The position numbers and the translations under genes are program-made. The notes beneath the pieces are model-generated. The model was not told the origin of the DNA, ran no database searches, and saw nothing but the letters and a program-made list of their open reading frames with translations. A stretch of 15,809 nt of DNA from Fonsecaea monophora (Eukaryota; Ascomycota; Eurotiomycetes; Chaetothyriales; Herpotrichiellaceae). Location: positions 1 through 15,809 of the forward strand of contig NW_019174147.1 in assembly GCF_001642475.1 (NCBI RefSeq). The letters run 5' to 3'. Below are positions 1 to 9,724 of this stretch, piece after piece. Positions within the stretch are counted from its first letter, which is position 1. Every line of letters starts with the position of its first letter.

Positions 1-198
1 TTTCTCCTCTCGTGCTCTACTCTTGCTATCTCTGACTTTCGTGTTTACCTTCTCTTATATGTGTTCGCTGTCTTTTGTGTGTCTTATGTAGTGTTCGACA
101 GTAGGTCTTGTCACCTATATATCTAGCGTGATTCAACGTCAGCGTCTGTATCTATTCTCTCTCTTCACACCCTATTGTATATAGTTGTATCACATCTC

Positions 199-201
<3 letters not shown>

Positions 202-283
<82 letters not shown>

Positions 284-299
284 ACACACACACACACAG
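202..299. repeat. CT dinucleotide microsatellite followed by a short CA repeat
   Basis: An uninterrupted CT/TC run of about 39 units covers roughly 202-279. About eight CA units follow to about 297, then a short GA run. Read either way it gives low-complexity Leu-Ser or Arg-Glu peptides, so open frames across it are not genes. Pyrimidine-rich tracts occur in fungal promoters, but this one lies about 525 bases before the nearest ATG, so a promoter role is only possible. The length suggests it is polymorphic between strains. Confidence 0.97.
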
Positions 300-690
300 A
301 GAGAGGCTGCGCCCGGCAGAACTTCATCCGTTTCCGTTTATGGCATAGTGGAACATGCGGTGGAGCCCTGAAGCACCAACGAATCGTTTTACACTTACCC
401 ACACGACAAGAGAGTCTGCCAAAGGTCGCAGAATGTCCCCCAAGGCGAATCTACATAGTCGGATTACCAAAAACCAAGTTTTGGAGTGTCAACTATGATG
501 CTCGAACCTTGTCATGCAGAAAACTCCGGCGTTTGAGATGCTTCAGTGGGCGGACTAACTTGACTTGAGCAATCAGATTCATACATGTTACATTTTAGCA
601 GGCTTTTCCGGACATATCGTTGATGTACGTTTGCCAAGACTTTGAAATTAGTCCGACTATCAGACAAATGGGTGACAACCAAACCGTTCA

Positions 691-696
691 TATATA
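691..696 (+). promoter_or_regulatory. Candidate TATA element of the P450 gene
   Basis: A TATATA hexamer lies 108 bases before the P450 ATG at 804, at a workable distance for a core promoter. A CCAAT pentamer occurs at 724-728, downstream of it, so it is not in the usual CCAAT-box position. The assignment rests on sequence and spacing alone. Confidence 0.3.
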
Positions 697-803
697 CCTC
701 GTGCATTGTATTGGGGCGGTTGTCCAATTTGATTTTGAAAGCCCTTTTTGCGCGGATTGCAGAGTGCTTGTTTGACAAGTTAACCCAGTTTTCGACAGCG
801 ATC

Positions 804-2812
804 ATGGCTCAACCATTCCAACAACTCCCGTACCTCAGCTACGGTCTGCTGGTCCTGGGCATTTGTGTAGTCTACCGAATCCTCCGGATTGGTAGGCGAG
901 ACCCGAGAATGCCAAAGGGTCCTCCTACACTTCCGATTCTGGGCAATTTCCATCAAATCCCCTCGACAGGGATGTATAGGCAGTACGTGGAAACCCGCTT
1001 GTAGAAAACGCATTTGACAACTGGCTGAGGATGGGGACAGATTCCGCGAGTGGGCGAAAGAGTACGGCCCGGTGTTTTCACTGAAATTCGGACCGTCCAA
1101 CATCATCGTTCTCAGCGACCGGGAGGCCATCCACGAACTTATCGACAAGAAAGGCAGCATCTATTCGGACCGGCCGACAACATATGTCGGTAACCTGCTG
1201 ACCAAGGGAGACCACATTGCAATTTCGCCAGCGGACTCGCTCTGGAGAGAAAAGCGAAAAGTCATTGCACACAACTTCTCCCCCAAGATGCTCGACGAGA
1301 AACATTTTAGAGTTCAAGAGGCAGAGTCAGTTCATCACGGCGGCTAAAGGCGTGTAATAAAGAGATTGGCCTAACACACTGCTTACAGGGGCATCGTATT
1401 GATGAATGACCTGTTGAACCATCCAGACGGCTTTTTCAACCATATCCGTCGATATACGGCGTCGGTGGCTGCGACATTAGTCTATGGCCAGCGAGGTGCC
1501 ACTTTTGACTCCTTCTGGGGCCATGTATGGAAACCAACCTCTCTGGACTTGAAAAGACTAAAGGGCTAACGGACAATGTAGGCCGTCTACGACGTGATGA
1601 CCAAGGTGAGCGAAGCATCTTTTTCGTGATTGAGTCGTCTAAAATATATCCTAGTGGACGGAATGCATGGAACCTGGAGCGAATCCGCCGGTTGACGAGT
1701 ACCCGATCTTGAAATATATCCCCAAAAGCCTCGCGTTATGGAAGCGACGGGCATTGCGAGCAGGAGACACCATGGACGCAGTATGGACTCGAGCACGTCA
1801 GATCATCGAGGCACGAAGGGCTAAGGGTGACAAACGCGACTGCATCGCCGACCGACTTCTAGACGAGTACAACGAGAAAGGCTTCCCGATGAGTCAACAC
1901 GCGTTTAACAATCTCATCGGCGAGTTGGTCGAAGGAGGTGCGGACACGACGTCCGCACAGCTGTTAACCATGGTCCTGGCCCTGGCGCGCAACCCCTGGG
2001 TGCAGGAAAAGGCACGAAAGGAAATCGATCCATTATGTGGCTCCTCTCGCTCGCCACAGTGGTCCACCGACTTCCAAAGCCTCCCGTATATCAACGCCAT
2101 CGTCAAGGAGGGCATGAGATGGCGACCAGTGTATGTGCATCAGATGTTCCACGCTGACTTTGTTCCGCCGTCACTGACATTTGTATGTGGCTAGCGCTGT
2201 GACTGCTCTTCCTCACAGAGTCAGACAAGGTATGTGAGGACACCCCTAAATGTCCGAAATAGATATCCTAACCCGAGCCAAGATGACTACTACAAGGGGA
2301 TGCTGATCCCGAAAGACTCGACCATCTTCATTCCCACCTGGGCAATCCACCATAATCCGGAAATCTACCCCAATGACGAAGACTTCAACCCCGACCGCTT
2401 CTTGAACTACCCCAAGCTGGCGAGTGAATACGCCGGGAGCGCCAACTGGAAAGACCGAGATAAGTCTAAGACTACCCCTTCAAAAGCTTCCAAAAGTTGA
2501 CTAACTTCTATGATACATCACTATGGATACGGTGCCGGGCGCAGAGTATGCCCTGGGATGCACTTGGCCGAGCGAAACATGTGGCGAATAACCTCTAAGT
2601 TACTTTGGGCTTTCGACATACGCGAACCGGTCGACCCCGTCACCGGCAAAACAATCCCACTCGACCCAACCGCGTACAACCCAGGAATCACGCAGGCGCC
2701 TCTCCCGTTCAAGGTGAGGATCACTCCTCGTAGTCCTGAGCACGCCGCTGCTCTGCGAAAGGAATATCGGGCTGCTCTGGACTTTCTCGCTCCCTTCGAG
2801 TCCAACGAATGA
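804..2812 (+). CDS. Cytochrome P450 monooxygenase, microsomal, E-class
   Basis: A heme-thiolate monooxygenase that takes electrons from P450 reductase at the ER; the substrate cannot be told. Exons are 804-982, 1041-1325, 1389-1524, 1582-1605, 1655-2130, 2195-2229, 2283-2459 and 2517-2812, totalling 1608 nt (535 residues), a usual P450 length. The N terminus has a hydrophobic anchor (about residues 8-26) and a proline-rich hinge (PKGPPTLPILGN). Visible motifs are helix C WREKR (W128, R132), helix I EGGADTT (301-307), EGMR (E360, R363), FNPDRF (413-418) and the heme loop YGAGRRVCPG with Cys449. The usual heme-loop Phe is Tyr442. The PGANPPVDEYP segment recalls fungal OrdA-like P450s, but I do not assign a CYP family. 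Most introns are 49-64 nt with GT-AG ends and CTAAC/CTGAC-like branch sites; the second has a weak GTCAGT donor, and the last appears to be AT-AC. No biosynthetic neighbours are visible. Confidence 0.95.
2460..2516 (+). other. Last P450 intron, apparently AT-AC of U2 type
   Basis: Exon 7 ends with Asp-Arg plus the first base of a codon, followed by ATAAGT. A CTAAC branch site lies at about 2500-2504, and the intron ends in TGATAC at 2516. Removing these 57 nt joins G to AT (Asp), giving the run DRDHYGYGAGRRVC expected before the heme cysteine. Without splicing, the frame stops at 2498-2500. No AG exists between the branch site and the conserved HYGYG codons, so no GT-AG intron fits. The donor resembles a GT-AG donor with G changed to A, unlike the U12 ATATCC consensus. 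Confidence 0.8.
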
Positions 2813-3458
2813 TTGTACAGATGTAACTGCTGGAGGTGAATGTGGGATCAGCGCACTCACCATCTTGCACTTAAAGTTCTTTACGTAAAGCATGGACAAC
2901 ATGCAGTTTCGAGAGAAGTGATGCTTTAAATCAGTTTACCTAGGTCAAATGAACTACAAAAACAAAACTATTAAATAAATGACATAACAAGACGAGATAA
3001 ACCCCGTTACTTGAAACAAAGAATCTACCATTTCTAAGTAACGTAGAGTAGCTGGAGGGTAGCGTTAGGGTCCCCTTTCCTCCTCTTAGTTTACTTTTTA
3101 CTTCATTTAGACCTTTATCTCCTACTAATATACCCTCTAAAACCTTCTAGAATCTTAAGAATGAAGTAGGGAGGCGTTAGGAATCGAAAAGAGTTACTTC
3201 CAAAGGGCATTCCGCAACCGTAACCATATGCATAAAGTAGCAATATTTATATTTTTCTTATCACCAATCGATAGATCTCGTTAAGCTGAGCATGTCGATA
3301 CCATTCTTTTCTTCATATTGCCAACAACTAAGAAGAAACCGTGGCTTTGCGATCCTCGTCTGGTGAACACTCTCACTATGAGCTCCAAGCTGTGTCAGCA
3401 AACATCCATATCCTTCAATCGAGTGCTCCCATCTTGTAGGGAAAGACCAGTAGCGATA
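2813..3458. other. P450 3' flank and intergenic region
   Basis: No gene is supported. The first 200 bases after the P450 stop are AT-rich and probably include its 3' UTR. A RIP-like island follows at about 3025-3200. A short minus-strand open frame at 3261-3485 has no recognisable features and is not called. Confidence 0.5.
3025..3200. repeat. Small RIP-like AT-rich island
   Basis: This short block has few CA and TG dinucleotides and many TA, unlike its flanks. In the 60 bases from 3121 I count no CA and one TG. The same bias marks the large block after 10908. It is probably a relic of a repeat mutated by RIP; the element type cannot be told. Confidence 0.45.
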
Positions 3459-3962
3459 ATGTCCGACGAGGACATCTTCCTGCAAAGTTAGGTCAAGGAA
3501 CGCAGTCGCGCTTATTAGACCGTCAACCCCGAGCTTTCATCATCCACTCCACCGGCTCCAGACCAGGAGACTCCGAATTCTAGTCAGGGTGGACAAGCTC
3601 GGAGAGCAATTTCTCGTCTCGAACAGCTCTGTTAAGCGGAGCGGCCCCAGGATCTAGAGCATCGAGAAGCTACTAGAGATGAGGAACTACTAGACCTGAC
3701 AACCACTGGTTCTTGGATGAAACGCACACAGTAGCTGGAAACGCATCGTGGGGCAGAGCGGGGTATCCTCGTGCGGACGACAAGACTTACAAAAATGAAG
3801 AGGATCATCTCAAGGCACACGTAATGACCAATTAGCGTCGCGAGCCGAGATGGGCACCGGGTCGAAGCGTTCCAATTTGAACTGGGATGACGATCAGAGG
3901 TAGCTATGGACGGGAAAAGGCCTAGGACCATCTCTAGGCCGATCACTCCAGGGAAGACTTAA
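3459..3962 (+). pseudogene. Degenerate coding relic, unrecognised
   Basis: One plus-strand frame starting with an ATG at 3459 reads as protein-like sequence but is broken by stops at 3489, 3516, 3633, 3732, a TAA-TGA pair at 3822-3827, one at 3888 and the last at 3960. Between stops there are coherent polar stretches, such as SSSTPPAPDQETPNSSQGG, followed by a charged segment rich in Arg and Glu. Several stops are one C-to-T change from Gln or Arg codons. I do not recognise the family. An open frame on the opposite strand (3632-3946) appears to be its shadow. Confidence 0.35.
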
Positions 3963-4987
3963 TTCGTTTTTATGATAATCTACCGTCTAGGGAGTAGATT
4001 GTTGTAAAATGCCTCGGGCGGGGAAGCTAAACTAGTTTACTGTCCGATGTGCGCGTCCCATCGTTCAGACTCAGGCAGGTCATTCTCAAAGACTTTTATC
4101 TAGGAGTCCAGCGATTTTCTCTTCGTCAACTTTCTTATTGGCCGTGCTGTTCTATAGGGTAATCTGCAACCGCAGCACCATATAACAACTTTTGATTTTT
4201 CAGCATGTTTTGGTGCTAATCAATAGTCCTCTTCTCCTCAGTTCGAGTCATCTCTTTTGCTTCCATCCTGTCTCAATACTCACGTTGTGGTGGCGTTCCA
4301 AAGTTCGGCACCTAGGGGTCTCGTCGAGGCCTGCCAAGATAATTAGAGCCACGCTAAGCCCTTCTCGAATTTTTGTAGATTTCACCCAATCAATCATGCT
4401 GTACATCAGCCACGCACTAGTCCCAATTTAATTATTGTAGATTTCCACCAATCACTCATCCGCATTTCAACTCCACGCCGTGGCTGCTTCTTCTTCAACC
4501 ACCACATCAAGCATCTACTCTGTAGCTTTTCATCTTTGTTAATGCGGTACTGAATCAATGTCGCTTCAAGTAAATACGGCGAGACCTACATCATATAGCT
4601 CATTCCTTTATAGATTCAAGACATTAATTGAGCGTACTGAAGGCCTCTATCCTTAAATTGTAATTCCCTGGTGAAAGGTCGCGTTGATGCCTCTCATTCC
4701 TTTCCACATAGCTTGCCAGTCATCACTGGCACGTGAGTTAACCCATACCTCTGAAAGGTAACATAGCTCTTCCCGAAAAGTCGAGACCTCGTAAGGGGTA
4801 CGCTACTCGTTTCATCAATGGAACTAACGTTTGGAATTCATGTCAGCAGTTACCAACCTCTCAAATTTCGATGTTAGATTATATCGTAGGATGAGTAAAG
4901 TAGAGTGCTTGCTTCGATCATTCTTTAGGGTGCGACTTTATTCTATGGCGAGTAACGCGGTCAGGTTTTGTTTAGGCTTACTCTAAC
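3963..4987. other. Intergenic region before the large AT-hook gene
   Basis: No gene is supported. Composition is ordinary and slightly AT-rich. The open frames here, including one at 4192-4431, show no domain, splice structure or codon pattern that argues for coding. The last part presumably contains the promoter of the gene starting at 4988; no clear TATA element was identified. Confidence 0.5.
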
Positions 4988-7900
4988 ATGGCTCCTGGAC
5001 GACCTCGGAAATATCAAACCACCAAGGAAGCGGAAGAAGCACGTCGGTATCGGCAACGAGCGAGGTTACAGTCACGTAATAGCGATGCTCCCTTCTCTCA
5101 GGTATAGTGTTTCTATGCTCGTATTTCGATATGGAGTATTAAAATACATCGAAGTTAAGCTCGGCTCCTCAATTGCCCGGGGAAATGGTGTGGGAAGTCA
5201 CCACTCCTCAATCCTTAGCTGGCCCAGTGGTGGCCCCGAATCAATCAACCCTGCTACATGAAATCCTTGCCTCCGCCGAGGTAGGACCTCCTCATGATAG
5301 TTTTGATGTGGATCATTCAGACATAGAAGATCATTCTATACTGAATGAGCAAAATATGGATACTGCTTCGCAAGCCAGTGTATCCATGGAGATTTCTGAG
5401 CCATCCACGACTCGATTATCGTCGAGGTCATCTCCCGTCGCCAGCATTGCTTCTTCTCGAAGGCGTCGCAGATCCTACACACGTTCCTCAACTCGATCCT
5501 CTATCCTGTCATCTACTGCCGAACCGATTTTTGTAGCACCTCTTCCCGCCACCGCTCTCGCCCACTTCCTGGCCACCCAACTACTCTCAGCCGATCCGGC
5601 TCGGACATTACTTGAGCTCACGCAGAATGCTCCTGGAGCTCCTCCTCCGCTTCTCGAGATACTCCGTCAACGCGAGAACCATGACGAGATCCCCCCACCG
5701 ACAGACCGCCTCAGTCTCCGCGCGGGCCTGGACCACATTCAGTCCCACTTTCCTTCGGACAAGCAACTTCCCAACGTCATCTCGAATCCTTCGATTGAGC
5801 GGCCCAACGTTGTCTATACGGCCGAAGAGCTTCAATATCTCTTCACGGGCTATACTTGCGAGGCCGATCAACATCTTCGACCGCACATTGACCCTTTAGT
5901 CGATCAAATGGGTGACTACACGGTCACTAGTGAGTTTGACATTGACAGCCTAGTGCTCTTCAGTCAACACCTCGGCGTCTTTCGGCAAGGCATCCTGTGG
6001 TACCCTTCTCAGATGCCTCTGGGAGCCCTAACCACGAGTATGCACATGAAGCCAATGTTGGTCCAGTACTATGACAGTCACGGCCATTTCCATCAGCGTC
6101 GAGTTCCGATCCACCATATCCCGAACTATTGTTTTGCTCGTCTCCCTGGGGCGGACGGATTTACGGCGCATTGGGTCTTCACGCGGCTTTACCAGCCGTC
6201 GTCGTTCAGTGTGGCGGAGAAAGAAGGACAGCGACTTACTGATCGACAGTTTCAACATTGGACCGATCGTATCTTACTCCCGAGCCTGCGTGAATGCCTC
6301 CCTGCCGGCCGTCTTCACCATCTTCCGGCCAGTTTCAAGCAAGCTCAAGCCAACGCTCGGGCCTTGCGTACGGAGACTCGAACCGCGGCCGTGGATGCCG
6401 CCGTCCACCATCAAAATCTGCAGTACGAAATCCCCGCCACCTACCTTCCCGCCATCCAAGAGGCCATCCGGCGCCGGGCCCAAGCGCCTGGCAATCACGA
6501 ATTTCAAGACGCCTACATCATCATTGTCGGTAAAGGGTTAAAGTTGCAGCCGTGGAAAACGGCTTCATGGGCCACCACCATCGACTGCTTTTTTCACTGG
6601 TTTGAGCGGCAGTTCGACCCTCGGCATTTCAGCGAAGATACAGTGCATGTGGACATTGGCAAAGAGACCCTCCCTCCCCCGTCTTGCAGTTTGCTCTGGC
6701 GCGAAGACTTCCTGCGCCTCTTTACGGCATGCCTCCAATCCTTAGACCCGGGATCGCCCCGGCTAACGCCGACTCTTTACCCATGGGGATTTGTTCACGG
6801 AGTGGGAAGTGCTACTCTCGAACTACCGCTCGAATGTCGACTCCGCGACGAGGGTGTCTCCTACATCCAGCACTACTCGGATTTCAAAGAGATCTTCGCG
6901 GCGGGAAATACCTATCCTTTCTCTAACCGGGGGTTTTCTAGCCTCACGCTGAGCCCCGAAGTAATGGCCACGTTCCAACAGATCGGTGGGGCGATCATCG
7001 TCCAGCCGGACGTCCTAGCTCGTGCCTTCATCCACAGTAAGCTTCGCTGCCACTATGGGCTCTGGGCTTCGGCGACGGAGACGTTTGGAAATCGCTGGGA
7101 GTGCCGCGTGACTCTCCGTCTCCTTCGACAGATCGATCAATGCGCTCGCCGCCTCTCTATCACCTTAGCCCCGTTTACCGTGACTCCTACCTGCTCTTGG
7201 GTCATTCATTCTACCGATATACTGGAAGAGTGGTATCGCTTCAACCTGAACAAATTCTGTTTCGGGTTCGAGACCCTCTACGGGCGCTGTCAGGAAAAGC
7301 CCTACATCGCCTGGGAGCACACCCAGCTCATGATCCTCTTGCTTAAGTGCATCTCGTGCTTTGCTGGAGTCCTAATCCCGGGTAGCTATCCCGTGCTCTA
7401 GCAAGATCACTATCGCCCTCGGTCTCATCCAGGCTCGCGCGAGGCGATCGCGCAGCGACAATCCCGACAAGGGCTGGGTATCGGAACGAATCTACAAGTA
7501 TATGGCTATGGGTGGCTCGCGGACAAGATCGATTGGGAGAACTGGGTACTTCGTCCCGAGGTCAGTGGTCAATTTCGGGTGCAAAATGTGTCGATCCTGG
7601 AGACTTTTCGATCGCATTATCGCGAGCTACGTAACCACATGGACGACTATGTCTTGGTGGCCTCATCCGTCTCGCTCCTGTCGCGGTGGAAGGAATCTCC
7701 GATCCACGTCGCATTCATCCTTCGACTCTTTCGGGCTATCTGCCTCCGGGCATTTCAGCGGGACGTCTTCCAGATTCTTCGACCCTATGTTCGCCCTGAT
7801 TACTGGGCCGATATTGTCAAAGGACGAATCGGGCTATCGGCCGACGCTCTCCACCGTGTCCTCGATCCAGAGCGGGCGGCCACTCATTTAATGGTGCGGC

Positions 7901-9282
7901 CGTTTCAAAAGATTCGTAACTTCCATAGCCTTTTCCAGTGGCTATGGGGGGAGAACGACGGCTTCTCTCGCGGGCCGTGGAGGCGACTCCCTTATCGGAT
8001 GTTGTATACCTTCTGTGGCCAGGTCATCATGGACATCTTCGGCCGCGAATACTATCCGACATGGCGACGTCAGTTTAGCAAACACGTTCGGATCAATTTC
8101 TGGTTCCTTCCTTACCCGAGTTTGAAAGCACTCATTAGTCATGAATGCGGGAACGATCAACGTCGACAGTTTCGATGGTGGTCCAATTACAACTATAAAC
8201 TCGCACAGCACCATGGCGTGGACGCGAATCGCGTTGTTCGATGTCACCAGTGGAGTCGCTGGCCCAAGGGCCGCTGGTCAGTCACCCCGGAATCCGGTGA
8301 GTATCGCTTTTCAATCTGCCTACCGGCTGCTCTCTGATGACGTTCGCCAGATGTGATGCGAGGTTTACCGCGGCCTGACTTTCATCTCGCGTTCCTCCGC
8401 CCGGAGCAGGTCTTCGAGCAGCTCCGCCGTCTCGAGGGGCACGAAGTCGATACGGATGCGGACGAGATGAATGAGGACGAAGATGGGATTGACGCCGATG
8501 GGATTCGTGACGAATTTGGGGAACGTCGGCTGCCTCCTGAAGAGCATGGCGGGTCATCGAGTGAGCTCAGTGTTTTTGACTCGGATGACTCTCAGCTCTC
8601 CGAGTACCAGGATCGGCGGCGACTCCGGCAGGAGGAGAAGGTCCACCAACGGCAACGGCAGCGCCTCGGAATCCTTCGGCGATCTCTTCGCATTGAGCAG
8701 CAAGCTTTCCGTCAATCGATCCCTCATCACGATCACCGCGCCATGCCGGGCGAGGAGGAGGAAGGCGAGGGACATACGGCCGAAACCTCCCCCCACCGAG
8801 ACCTCGCCGAGATGATACGACGATACGATGAGAGACTGGCCCACCTTGAGGAGGAACAAAGACAACACGCTCAAGCGGCCTCCCAGTTGTCTCGTCGCCG
8901 CTCCCTCGGTCTTCGGCAGGCTCGAACACGACAACGAGTGCAGGTCGAGGAACGGCGAGCCCTCGAAGGGCGAACGCGAGCGGCTGAGGAAGCCCAGCAG
9001 CGAGAATGAGCGCGACTGGAGGCACAACGCGTCCGGCAGGAAGAGCATACCCGTACTCAGGCGGAGAGGGCACGGGTCCGACGAACCATGGCCGCGTAGA
9101 GCGAGCAAGCTGCGCGGGAGCAAGCCATTTTCGTACGTCGTCAGTATCACTGGCTCTCGTCTACTCGGAATCAAGCTCGATCAGTTCAGGAAGGGCGTCG
9201 CGTGTTGGGTGAGCTCGATGTGGCAGAATATCCGATGGATGAGCCCGAAGCTGCTCACTTCGTCAACCTTTCCAATTCATAA
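4988..9282 (+). pseudogene. Large AT-hook and coiled-coil protein, unrecognised, interrupted by stops
   Basis: Exons are 4988-5101, 5155-8296 and 8351-9282 (1396 codons with the final TAA). The 53-nt first intron joins the frames in phase; the second, 54 nt, has a GTGAGT donor, a CTGAT/ATGAC-like branch region and a GCCAG acceptor. Residues 4-9 (GRPRKY) form an AT-hook within a basic start, so DNA binding is likely. A Ser/Arg-rich stretch is near residue 140, a long Trp/Tyr-rich globular part follows, then an acidic segment and an Arg/Glu/Gln-rich tail resembling coiled coil. The frame is broken by TAG at 7399, TGA at 9007 and TAG at 9097, yet protein-like sequence continues in the same frame after each. 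The first could instead lie in a 51-nt intron (7382-7432). All three stops are one C-to-T change from CAG or CGA. Intact frame length and GC-rich codons suggest recent decay. I do not recognise the family. Confidence 0.75.
7382..7432 (+). other. Possible in-frame intron spanning the first stop
   Basis: A GTAGCT donor at 7382 and CATCCAG acceptor ending at 7432 define a 51-nt segment, divisible by three, that would remove the TAG at 7399 and join Pro-Gly to Ser-Arg-Glu without changing frame. Against it, the donor is weak, no good branch site is visible, and the codons inside the segment read like ordinary protein. A nonsense mutation from CAG is about equally likely. Confidence 0.35.
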
Positions 9283-9724
9283 TATTAATCTACGGTTTCG
9301 GAGATAATAGAGCTTCGACGTCAACGAATGTTCAATTCCTAGGCCATTTCTCTCCGACATTACATACATTGTCTGGTGATCCTAGGGCGGGAGGTACTAG
9401 CCAGGATAGAAAGATGATCAGGAGGGAGCGATAACGTGCCTGGAGAGACACTTCGCCTTGGAATAGTGGCCAATAGAGTCTAGCCGCGTGGCAAGTCCGC
9501 AAAGGTACGTCGTGCGCGGAATCACATGGCGGTCTTCAGGCGTCGAAGGGACACAGACATCGCGATGCCAGGAGGCAGAACGCCCACAGTCACGTGGCTT
9601 CGCATTGACAGCACACACCCCTTGATCCCCTAACCCCCCGCTCTTCCCATTCCTCTTCGCACTGTCCTGCCACATCGCCATCAGTATCTCTACCACTCGG
9701 GGACGAAAAGCGTCTAAATCGACC
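9283..9724. other. Intergenic region between the AT-hook gene and the BTB gene
   Basis: About 440 bases with ordinary composition and no supported gene. It should hold the 3' end of the upstream gene and the promoter of the BTB gene. A minus-strand open frame at 9418-9726 shows no protein family features and is not called. Confidence 0.5.

Larger units (their letters stand above)
1..803. other. Upstream non-coding region of the P450 gene
   Basis: No supportable gene was found here. The first 180 bases are T-rich and contain no convincing reading frame. The CT/CA microsatellite occupies about 202-300. From about 300 to the P450 start the DNA has ordinary composition and only short open frames; a frame open from 642 simply runs into the P450 ATG. 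The segment probably holds the P450 promoter and 5' leader. Confidence 0.6.

Noticed and set aside
185..568. Open frame across the CT repeat
   Set aside because: Its first third is a Ser-Leu repeat from the microsatellite, and the rest has no recognisable features.
2460..2516. RIP damage converting a GT-AG intron to AT-AC
   Set aside because: The donor G would be preceded by G, not T, so it is not in RIP context. The acceptor change is not a transition of the right type, and the rest of the gene shows no CA depletion.
2460..2516. A U12-type (minor spliceosome) intron
   Set aside because: The donor is ATAAGT rather than ATATCC, and the branch site is the ordinary CTAAC.
7502..7891. Plus-strand open frame of 129 codons in another frame, reachable by a 55-nt intron ending at 7401
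   Set aside because: The splice sites are reasonable, but the resulting frame is a Ser/Arg-rich shadow. The original frame continues as coherent protein to 8296 and into the next intron.
8554..9174. Minus-strand open frame of 206 codons
   Set aside because: It is the reverse of the Arg/Glu-rich coiled-coil tail of the large plus-strand gene, whose frame is supported by intron structure and continuity.
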